A DNA stretch of 56,619 nt, from the NCBI GenBank assembly GCA_036272915.1, contig DATAXV010000218.1, positions 1 through 56,619 on the forward strand. The letters are read 5' to 3'. The notes beneath the pieces are model-generated. The model was given only the letters and a program-made list of their open reading frames with translations. It made no database searches and had not been told where the DNA came from. Of this stretch, positions 50,181 to 56,619 are shown piece after piece. Position numbers and translations under genes: made by a program. Each line of letters starts with the position of its first letter. The stretch's first letter is position 1. This DNA comes from DATAXV01 sp036272915 (GTDB taxonomy: Bacteria > Chloroflexota > Dormibacteria > Dormibacterales > Dormibacteraceae).

Positions 50181-51314
50181 CTACGCCTGGTCTCCGTCGC
50201 CGGCGGACTCCGTCCCACCCGGCGGCCGCATCCCGGGCGCCTGCAGGACGGGAATCTCGGCTGCGCTGGGAACGCCCCTGAGCGCGAGCTCCTTGGCGAA
50301 GTGGCAGGCGGCCAGGTGGCCGGGTGCGACCTCGGCGAGGGGCGGGCTCTCCTTCGAGCAGATGTCCTTGGCGTACTGGCAGCGGGGGTGGAAGTAGCAG
50401 CCGGACGGCGGGTTGGCCGGGCTGGGGACGTCGCCGGGGAGGCGCGCGGGCCGGTGCCGATTGCGTGGGTCAGGTGTCGGAATCGAGCCCAGGAGAGCCT
50501 CCGTGTAGGGCATCTTGGGATTGGCGTAGAGCTCCTCGGTGGGGGCGATCTCGACGATGTGGCCGACGTACATAACGGCCACGCGGTCGGCGATGTGTTC
50601 GACGACGCTGAGGTCGTGGGCGATGAAGACGTAGGTCAGCCCGAGCCGCTGCTGCAGATCCTCGAGCAGGTTGAGGACCTGTGCCTGGACCGAGACGTCG
50701 AGGGCGGAGACGGGCTCATCGCAGATCAGCAGCTTTGGGTTGAGGGCGAGGGCTCGGGCGATGCCGAGGCGCTGCCGCTGGCCGCCGCTGAAGGCGTGCG
50801 GATAACGGCTGGCGTGCTCGGGACGCATGCCGACCAGGGTCAGCAGCTCCGCCACCCGGTCGCGAAGCCGGGCTCCGCCGTGGACACCGTGGATGGTGAG
50901 CGGCTCAGCGATGATGCGGCCGACCGTCATTCGAGGATCGAGGGAGGAGAACGGGTCCTGGAAGATCATCTGCATGTTCGTCCAGACCCGGCGCAGCTGG
51001 CGGGAGTCGAGCTTGGCCATGTTGACCTCGCCGAGCTCGGGATCCCGGAAGATGACATCGCCGCTGGTGGGTTCGAGCAGCCGGATGATCGCGCGTCCGG
51101 TGGTCGTCTTCCCGCAGCCGCTCTCGCCGACGAGGCTCAGCGTCTCTCCCTCGCCGAGGTCGAAGGAGACGCCGTCGACGGCCTTGACCTGGCCCACGGT
51201 GTGCCGGAAGAGGCCGCCCTTGATCGGAAAGTACTTCCGCAGATCCGTGACCTGGAGCAGCGGCCGGTCGCTCGTGCCGTCGGGCCTGGCCGCGGCGGTG
51301 CTGGTTTCGGTCAC
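50181..51314 (-). CDS. ABC importer ATPase, OppF/DppF family
   Basis: This is a 377-residue ATPase. Walker A is GESGCGKTT, the signature FSGGQRQRLGIARAL, Walker B LLICDEPVSALD, and the switch IAHDLSVV. The C-terminal oligopeptide-transporter domain has GCYFHPRCQYAKDICSKESP and HLAACHF, whose cysteines may bind an iron-sulfur cluster, as reported for some Opp ATPases. GTG 51314 overlaps the oppD stop as GTGA. The N-terminal PLLQVTDLRKYFPIKGG with HTVGQVKAVDGVSF is the usual OppF opening. It dimerises with the OppD protein to power the importer. Confidence 0.92.
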   Translation of the reverse strand: MTETSTAAARPDGTSDRPLLQVTDLRKYFPIKGGLFRHTVGQVKAVDGVSFDLGEGETLSLVGESGCGKTTTGRAIIRLLEPTSGDVIFRDPELGEVNMAKLDSRQLRRVWTNMQMIFQDPFSSLDPRMTVGRIIAEPLTIHGVHGGARLRDRVAELLTLVGMRPEHASRYPHAFSGGQRQRLGIARALALNPKLLICDEPVSALDVSVQAQVLNLLEDLQQRLGLTYVFIAHDLSVVEHIADRVAVMYVGHIVEIAPTEELYANPKMPYTEALLGSIPTPDPRNRHRPARLPGDVPSPANPPSGCYFHPRCQYAKDICSKESPPLAEVAPGHLAACHFAKELALRGVPSAAEIPVLQAPGMRPPGGTESAGDGDQA

Positions 51315-52429
51315 GAGAGCTCTCCTGTCGCAGGCACCTCGGTCCCGTCCTCATTCAGGGCGAGACCGCTGGTCCCCGGCTCGGCACCGACCGTGCTGCC
51401 GGGGTAGAGGTGACAGCGGACGGTGTGGCCGTCGCCGTCGACGGTGGTCTCCAGGGGCACCAGCCGGTCGCAGACGCCGGCGATCCTCGCCGGGCAGCGG
51501 GGATGAAAGGGGCAGCCGGGGACGGTCGTGTAGGGGTCGGGCACCGACCCCTCGATGACCTCGAGTTTCCCTCCGCGACGCCCGATCCGAGGGATCGACC
51601 GGAGCAGGGCGACGGTGTAGGGGTGTTTGGGGTTGTAGAAGATGTCGTCGACGGTGGCTTTCTCGACGATCCGGCCGAGGTACATGACGGCGACCTCGTC
51701 GCACATCTGGGCGACCACACCCATGTTGTGGGTGATGAACATGATCGACATCCCGAAGTCGGCCTGGAGATCCCGCATCAGCTGCAGGATCTGTGACTCC
51801 GTGGTGACGTCGAGTGCGGTCGTCGGCTCATCGGCGACGAGAAGGTCAGGGTTGCAGGAGAGGGCCATGGCTATCATGGCCCGCTGGCGCATGCCTCCGG
51901 ACAGCTCGTGCGGATACTGCGTCACGACGCGCTCGGGGTTGGGCATGCCGACGCGCCGGAGGATGTCCACGGCTCCCCGCAGGGCCTCGTCCCGGTTGCC
52001 GGTCTGATGGAGGAGGATCGCCTCCTCGATCTGGTTCCCGACCGTGTAGACCGGATTGAGGGAGGTCATCGGCTCCTGGAAGATCATCCCGACCTGGTCG
52101 CCGCGAATGTGTCGCATCTCGGGGCTGTCACGATCCAGACGTAGGAGGTCCCTGGACGGCTTGTCGCGGTCGGCCTTGAGCAGGATCTCGCCGGCGGTCA
52201 CTTGCCCGGGCTTGGGGATCAGCTGCATGATCGCGAGCCCGGTCATGGTCTTACCGGATCCGCTCTCGCCGACGATGCCGACCACGCGGCCCCTGCCGAT
52301 GCTGAAGCTGACGCCGTTCAGTGCCCTCACCGTGCCCAGAACGGTGTCGAACCTGACCTCCAGGTCCTTGACTTGGACCAGTGTGTCAGACCCGACGGGC
52401 GTGGCTCCGGTGTGTGCGGCGTCCGGCAT
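51311..52429 (-). CDS. ABC importer ATPase, OppD/DppD family
   Basis: This is a 372-residue ATPase. Walker A is GESGSGKTM, the Q-loop IFQEPMTSLNPVYTVG, the signature LSGGMRQRAMIAMAL, Walker B LLVADEPTTALD, and the switch ITHNMGVVAQM. The C-terminal domain has VPGCPFHPRCPARIAGVCD, like its partner. ATG 52429 is preferred over ATG 52438 because GGAGG touches the earlier codon and is 9 nt from the later one. It is the first gene of the importer operon, followed by oppF (4-nt overlap), the binding protein and two permeases. Confidence 0.92.
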   Translation of the reverse strand: MPDAAHTGATPVGSDTLVQVKDLEVRFDTVLGTVRALNGVSFSIGRGRVVGIVGESGSGKTMTGLAIMQLIPKPGQVTAGEILLKADRDKPSRDLLRLDRDSPEMRHIRGDQVGMIFQEPMTSLNPVYTVGNQIEEAILLHQTGNRDEALRGAVDILRRVGMPNPERVVTQYPHELSGGMRQRAMIAMALSCNPDLLVADEPTTALDVTTESQILQLMRDLQADFGMSIMFITHNMGVVAQMCDEVAVMYLGRIVEKATVDDIFYNPKHPYTVALLRSIPRIGRRGGKLEVIEGSVPDPYTTVPGCPFHPRCPARIAGVCDRLVPLETTVDGDGHTVRCHLYPGSTVGAEPGTSGLALNEDGTEVPATGELS

Positions 52430-53202
52430 GGGCGTCATCCTCCTACCAGACCGAGAGTTGGGAGCTTGCGGCTGGACAGAGGGATCGTCGCGTCACGGTG
52501 CCTGCTGGCAGCCGACGAGCGGAGAACTGGCGGGGAAGGACGTCGTCGGCGAGGGGGCCTTTCACCGCCCCCTTCCAGCCACGGTCTTCCCATGGCGCCA
52601 TTCGCCATCGATGCTCCTCCCTCTTCTACTGGCCCCGGGCGCTCCCGGATGTGGGTTCCGAACCGGAATCCCGACCTCTCCTTCCCTCGCCCATTGCTCT
52701 GTGGGGCCGGGCTCCTGCTCTGGCCCGAAGCTGTCAATCCTCCAGAAGCCATTGCTGAGGTCTCGACCCTTCCCGATCTATTGAGCTTTTCCCTGTCGTT
52801 TCATCGACAAGTGGCGGTCCACCAATTACTACTCCTCGGATGCAGCTTTGTCAACGCTGTCAGAACGCATGCCCGGCAGTCGCGGGGAGGCATCTGAGTG
52901 ACTGGCAAGGCGAGGCGCGACGCGGGTCGAGGCCGGCCGACATGCGCTCGCGCCGATGGGCACAGCTCACGGCAACACAGGAGCATTGCCAGCCGGAAGA
53001 GGGAGATCCTGTGGATGGCCCTCCACGTCCACGGTGATCCGGCGACGCCTCCGTTGCCACTGGGATTGATTCCTCTTCTCCTTCGAGGGAGCATCGTAGC
53101 AAGGGAGCCTTCGAAGCGGGCCTCGAAAGATCTCGTTCGCAGCCGGAGCCGATGTCCGTCACGTTCGACGTTCGCCCTCAGTCAGGGCTGAGGTCTACGC
53201 GC
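52430..53202. other. Long intergenic region upstream of the importer operon
   Basis: About 770 bases separate oppD from the Gfo/Idh gene, both on the minus strand. Short frames here are inconsistent and carry no domain. One AT-richer patch (about 52770-52810) holds an inverted repeat and may be the operon promoter. Confidence 0.4.
52794..52809. promoter_or_regulatory. Inverted repeat TGTCG/CGACA upstream of oppD
   Basis: TGTCG-TTTCAT-CGACA is a 16-bp dyad in the AT-richest part of the gap, about 365 nt before oppD. It is an operator-like size, but the regulator is unknown. Confidence 0.3.
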
Positions 53203-54414
53203 TCACACCATCTCCGTGGAGGCCAAGTTGGCGTCGATCGCCGCCTGGTAGGGACCTCCCCGTTCGATGACCTCGGCGACGCGGATCGCCCGTCCCAGCT
53301 CCGCCGCCTCGAACCAGCCGTAGGCGACGGCGAGGGCCGAGAGCCCGATCTCGCCGGTCACCTCGGGAAGCCGGCCCTCCTTGACCGCGTCGGCGAAGTC
53401 CGCCTGCTCGATGGCGAGCAGGTTGGCGTCGATGACCGGGAAGGGAAGCTCGTAGTTGGCCAGCCGGTCGCCGCCGAAGAGCGCGGCGGTCACCCCGTCG
53501 GTGTGAAAGTCCGGGACCAGGCCCATGAGATCCGCCTGGTCCAGCTCCCGCACCGTCCCTTCGACCTCGCGGAACAGCCGAAGCGCCTCGCCCGAGCGGT
53601 CGTGGGGGAGGTGCAGCGTTCCCTCGGTGCCGTAGACGACCCGCCGGAAGAGACGCTCGTCGCGGGCCGCGTAGTCCATCGACCACTGCACCAGGGCGCC
53701 GGAGACGGTGGTGGCCAGGCCCAGGCAAACGTCCTCGGAGTCGACCTCGTGCCACTGGCCCTGCGCGTCCTGCCGGGAGTCCTCGATCCTCCGCGAGAGG
53801 CCGGTCAGCGTGTCCAGCGGGCCGACCAGATACTGGAGGATGTCACCGTAGTGGACGCCCATGTCGACGAGGATCCCGCCGCTCACCTTCCGGTGCCGCC
53901 ACACCGAGATCGCGATCTGGCCGCCGCGGCCGGTCGAACTCTGCTCGGCGCGGTAGACGGTGCCCACCGCACCCGCGTCGAGGAGCGCCCGCGCCAGGCG
54001 GTTGATCGGATCGCGCCGGTAGTTCTCGGCCACGGCCAGGAGCCGGCCCGCCGCGGCCGCCCGGGCGATGATCCGGCTGCCGGAGCCGACGGTGATCGAG
54101 ATCGGCTTCTCGACGAGCACGTGGAGCCCGGCCTCCAGGGCCGCGCCCACGGTCGTCTCGTGGTCGGCGGGTGGGGTGACGACCAGCGCGCCCTCGATGC
54201 CGGTGCCGCCGGCCAGGACCTCGCCGGCGCTCAAGATCGCCGGCCGGGTGCCGGTCAGGGAGTGGGCGAGGTCGGCGGCCTCGGCCGCGCGGACCCCGTC
54301 GGCGTCGCATACCGCGGCGAGCTCGATCCCGCCGTAGCCGATGTCGTGCAGCCGGCCCAGCCCGCGGACGTGGCGCTGGCCCATGAACCCACAGCCGATG
54401 AGCGCGACCCGCAT
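53203..54414 (-). CDS. Gfo/Idh/MocA family oxidoreductase
   Basis: This is a 403-residue NAD(P)-dependent sugar or cyclitol dehydrogenase. The Rossmann motif is IGCGFMG (6-12), LVEKPIS holds the catalytic Lys, and VDMGVHYGD holds the Asp/His pair of the active site. The C-terminal domain is longer than in basic members and ends IDANLASTEMV. ATG 54414 lies 1 nt after the stop of the isomerase gene, so the two are an operon. Such pairs act in inositol and keto-sugar catabolism (IolG- and IolE-like roles), but no family assignment this precise is possible by eye. Confidence 0.92.
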   Translation of the reverse strand: MRVALIGCGFMGQRHVRGLGRLHDIGYGGIELAAVCDADGVRAAEAADLAHSLTGTRPAILSAGEVLAGGTGIEGALVVTPPADHETTVGAALEAGLHVLVEKPISITVGSGSRIIARAAAAGRLLAVAENYRRDPINRLARALLDAGAVGTVYRAEQSSTGRGGQIAISVWRHRKVSGGILVDMGVHYGDILQYLVGPLDTLTGLSRRIEDSRQDAQGQWHEVDSEDVCLGLATTVSGALVQWSMDYAARDERLFRRVVYGTEGTLHLPHDRSGEALRLFREVEGTVRELDQADLMGLVPDFHTDGVTAALFGGDRLANYELPFPVIDANLLAIEQADFADAVKEGRLPEVTGEIGLSALAVAYGWFEAAELGRAIRVAEVIERGGPYQAAIDANLASTEMV

Positions 54415-54415
54415 G

Positions 54416-55201
54416 TCAGACTGCCACCGTCGCCGCCGGCTCGTAGCCGAGCTGGCGCAGGAAGCCGGCGTTGGCGCTCGCGCTGTCGGCGGGGGAGACG
54501 TCGCTTCGGCTCTGTTCGACGACGACCCAGCCGTCGAAGCCGGATCCGCTGATCTCGCTCATGATCGCTGGCCAGGAGGAGGTGAGGATGCCCTCGCCGA
54601 GGCCGACGAAGTGGCCGTCGGCCCAGTCCTTCAGGTGGATGTAGGAGATCCGCTCGCGGAAGTGGCGAAGCTGCTCGACGGCGTTCTCGCCGGCCAGGGC
54701 GACGTGGGAGACGTCGAGGCACAGCTTGGCGTGCGGCGCCTGCCCCAGGACCAGGTCGGTCTCCTCCGCCGTCTCCACGGTGCAGCCGGAGTGAGGGTGG
54801 TAGGCGACGTCGACACCGAGCTCGGCCCCGTAGACGGAGATCTCCTCGAGGAGGGCGGCCAGGTCCGCGTACTCCCCGGCGAGGGGGGTGCGCTGGCGGA
54901 GGCGGGTGCCGCCGACCAGCCCGTAGGCGGCAGCGCCCACCTCGGCCGCGAACTCCAGCTGGCGGCGGTGGCCCTCGATCTGGGCGGGAGTGCGGAAGGG
55001 TGCCCGGACGTGGCCGAAGAGGGTCGCCACCTCGAGACCGCCGATGCGCCGCCGGAGGGAGGCCGGCGTGCCGACCAGGTCGAGCGAGTGGCCGAAGAGC
55101 TCGACCGCGCGCCAGCCGCTTTCCCGGATCTCGGCCGCAGCCTGCGTCAGATCGCAATCGGCGCCCCAATTGATCGTGCTGTACGCGAACCTGAGCGTCA
55201 T
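54416..55201 (-). CDS. Sugar phosphate isomerase/epimerase family (xylose-isomerase-like TIM barrel)
   Basis: This 261-residue barrel enzyme has metal-site strands in the usual order: VDVAYHPHSGCTVE, KLCLDVSHVAL, SYIHLKDW and GWVVVEQSRS. The family includes inosose dehydratase, keto-sugar epimerases and AP endonuclease IV relatives. LRFAYSTINWGADCD at the N-terminus is the family opening. ATG 55201 follows GGGAGG at a long 12-nt spacing. Two copies of the 11-bp palindrome TATTTSAAATA lie 64 and 220 nt upstream, the same core as near the gntR gene, so control by that regulator is likely. Confidence 0.9.
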   Translation of the reverse strand: MTLRFAYSTINWGADCDLTQAAAEIRESGWRAVELFGHSLDLVGTPASLRRRIGGLEVATLFGHVRAPFRTPAQIEGHRRQLEFAAEVGAAAYGLVGGTRLRQRTPLAGEYADLAALLEEISVYGAELGVDVAYHPHSGCTVETAEETDLVLGQAPHAKLCLDVSHVALAGENAVEQLRHFRERISYIHLKDWADGHFVGLGEGILTSSWPAIMSEISGSGFDGWVVVEQSRSDVSPADSASANAGFLRQLGYEPAATVAV

Positions 55202-55264
55202 CTGCTGCCCGTACCTCCCGCTTCCGTGTCCACCATCGACTGGCCCTCCGACTCTGATTTCCGT

Positions 55265-55275
55265 TATTTGAAATA
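55265..55275. promoter_or_regulatory. Palindrome TATTTGAAATA, candidate GntR operator
   Basis: This is a perfect 11-bp palindrome 64 nt before the isomerase start. Its core, ATTTSAAAT, is shared with 28530-28538 and 55421-55431. It is very AT-rich for this GC-rich DNA. Confidence 0.6.
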
Positions 55276-55420
55276 CGCTTTGTCTACTAAAAGGCTAGGC
55301 CTCGAATCCGCACCGGGTCAAGATCGTGCCAGTTCGTGTTCGCACTCCGTCATCCTCATCGTCGCGCAGGCGCACGGAGGTCGGAGGGTTGATGGCGGAC
55401 CCGACCGCCATCGAAGCGGG

Positions 55421-55431
55421 TATTTCAAATA
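55421..55431. promoter_or_regulatory. Palindrome TATTTCAAATA, candidate GntR operator
   Basis: This perfect 11-bp palindrome is the second site upstream of the isomerase-dehydrogenase operon, 146 nt from the first. The spacing could allow looping between two bound dimers. Confidence 0.55.
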
Positions 55432-55451
55432 TCGAAAAAGCGCGGATTCGC

Positions 55452-56477
55452 CTATGACGAGCCGGCTCGGGCGACCTCGATCTCGTGTAGCAGGTTGGCG
55501 ATCTGGGCGGCGTTGGTGGTGCCGTAGTTGCTGAAGCAGTTGTTCATCAGCACATGGGTCTGGGCGGCGCCCTGAGAGGCACGCCGGATTTGCGGCACCC
55601 AGTCGGCCAGCTCGTCCTCGTCGTAGAGATAGCGGAACCGCTCGGCGGGCGTGATGTTCTTCGCCTCCCAGGTCTCGGCGTTGCGGCCGTGGAACCGGAA
55701 GACGGCGAGGTCAGGTGAGGTGACGGCGGCGACCGGCGGCACCGAGCTCTTGAAGCCCTGGGGCTCGTCGACGGCGACGTAGGGGATCTTGTTGTCCTCG
55801 AGAAAGCGCATCGTGCGCTCGGCGTTCTTCTCGTTCCACCAGGAGTTGTGGCGGAACTCGACCGCGATCTGCAGGCCGTCGAGGCGCCGGCGGGCCTCCC
55901 GGATCTGCTCCCTGGCCTCGTGCGACGGGAAGACCCACCGCGGGAACTGGAGGAAGACGGCGCCCAGCCGTCCCGAGTCGGAGAGGGGGAGGATCGCCGT
56001 TCGGAAGCTGCTCCAGACCTCCTCCTGGAGCTCTCCGGGCAGGTCGCGGGCGTAGATCCGGGCCTTGGCCGCGACCTCCTCGGGCAGCGCCTCGCGGATC
56101 GCCTTGGGCAGGCGCTTGGTCTCGGTCGGCTGGCCGGTCATCAGCGCGTGGGCCTTGATGTCGAAGCGGAAGCCGTCCGGCGTCCGCTCGACCCAGCGGC
56201 GCGACATCTGCTCCTGGGGGAGCGCGTAGTAGGTGGCGTCGACCTCGACCACGGAGAAGCGGCTGGCGTAGTAGCGCAGCCGGTCCTCGGCGCTGCTCGC
56301 GCCCTCGGGATAGAAGACGCCCTTCGCCGTCATCGTCGGGTCGGTCCAGGATGCCGTGCCCACCCGGATCTCCCCGTGGCCCAGCTCGATCGGCCGGGCC
56401 CCGGCCTCGGCCACGGGCGCGGCGAGCTCGGCGGCGCGCTCCCAGCCCGGATCGTGCGTTTGTTCGTTGGCGGCCAT
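55452..56477 (-). CDS. DUF72 domain protein
   Basis: This is a 341-residue TIM-barrel-like protein. VGTASWTDPTM (39-49), RLRYYASRFSVVEVDATYY, GFRFDIKAHALMT, FLQFPRWVF, IAVEFRHNSWW and FRFHGRNAETW are the conserved DUF72 blocks in order. The C-terminal HVLMNNCFSNYGTTNAAQIA holds the usual NN motif. The family is widespread, with no settled function. ATG 56477 has TACCTT 6 nt upstream and no Shine-Dalgarno, suggesting a leaderless mRNA. The longer frames overlapping it on the same strand belong to a different, partial gene at the window edge. Confidence 0.88.
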   Translation of the reverse strand: MAANEQTHDPGWERAAELAAPVAEAGARPIELGHGEIRVGTASWTDPTMTAKGVFYPEGASSAEDRLRYYASRFSVVEVDATYYALPQEQMSRRWVERTPDGFRFDIKAHALMTGQPTETKRLPKAIREALPEEVAAKARIYARDLPGELQEEVWSSFRTAILPLSDSGRLGAVFLQFPRWVFPSHEAREQIREARRRLDGLQIAVEFRHNSWWNEKNAERTMRFLEDNKIPYVAVDEPQGFKSSVPPVAAVTSPDLAVFRFHGRNAETWEAKNITPAERFRYLYDEDELADWVPQIRRASQGAAQTHVLMNNCFSNYGTTNAAQIANLLHEIEVARAGSS

Positions 56478-56483
56478 CGGATG

Positions 56484-56489
56484 AAGGTA
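56484..56489 (-). promoter_or_regulatory. Candidate -10 box (TACCTT) for the DUF72 gene
   Basis: On the minus strand TACCTT ends 6 nt before ATG 56477, with no Shine-Dalgarno. This is consistent with leaderless expression. Confidence 0.4.
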
Positions 56490-56529
56490 CGATGTCCCGC
56501 CCGGCCATGGGTGTCCGATCTGCGAGGCC

Positions 56530-56619
56530 CGACTCGGGAGCCGGCAAGTGCACGGCGACTCCGGCCACGACCAGACCGATGCCGGCGAGGTCGGGAAGGG
56601 TGGGGATCTGGCGCAGGAC
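56530..56619 (-). CDS. C-terminal end of an EamA/DMT-type transporter, partial
   Basis: The minus strand at the window edge reads QIPTLPDLAGIGLVVAGVAVH, which looks like the last helix of an EamA (DMT superfamily) permease. No stop follows where such proteins usually end. The frame stays open through the promoter and most of the DUF72 gene to 55711, so the native stop may have been lost or the end frameshifted. Only about 30 residues are visible, so the assignment is tentative. Confidence 0.4.

Overview
The window is high-GC bacterial DNA. It has many GTG and TTG starts, Tat-exported lipoprotein solute-binding proteins, an F420-type reductase, a DUF2510 domain protein and repeated signs of leaderless mRNAs. 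Together these suggest a soil Terrabacteria lineage (Actinomycetota, Chloroflexota or a Dormibacterota-like group). No marker gene is present to decide among them. I found no rRNA, tRNA, CRISPR array, transposase or phage gene.

Layout. 0-9 kb holds housekeeping and accessory genes: an ArsB/NhaD-type ion permease behind a strongly folded leader, a UspA protein, an aminoglycoside-phosphotransferase-like kinase next to an internally deleted second kinase, an aldo/keto reductase, a fibronectin-III membrane protein, an alpha/beta hydrolase, CtaG, a stand-alone LigD-type polymerase and a DUF998 protein. 9-25 kb holds a secreted SGNH hydrolase, an orphan family-5 solute-binding protein, pabBA-pabC for p-aminobenzoate, a GT-C glycosyltransferase, a four-domain single-chain ABC exporter with one degenerate ATP site, a Ddn-like F420 reductase, and a TetR/quinone-oxidoreductase pair around a double operator.

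25-34 kb is a catabolic island: an MlrC-type M81 metalloprotein, a DegT aminotransferase divergent from a GntR/FCD regulator, then an operon of creatininase-family hydrolase, maleylacetate reductase and intradiol (hydroxyquinol-type) dioxygenase, and a ROK regulator. 45-55 kb is a second sugar-like island: a complete family-5 ABC importer (oppD-oppF-SBP-oppB-oppC order), then a Gfo/Idh dehydrogenase and a TIM-barrel isomerase. An AT-rich palindrome, ATTTSAAAT, occurs in the GntR/DegT promoter region and twice upstream of the isomerase-dehydrogenase operon. I infer that the GntR protein controls both islands, which may form one pathway for a cyclitol, aminosugar or related ring compound.

34-44 kb is rich in broken genes: a TetR gene with two compensating frameshifts, a kinase gene with two frameshifts, an ABC exporter with an in-frame TGA near its likely start, and a C-terminal scrap of a third ABC ATPase. 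The 32-33 kb gap also looks like decayed coding DNA. Several lesions fall in short G/C runs, so read errors must be excluded before calling them true pseudogenes.
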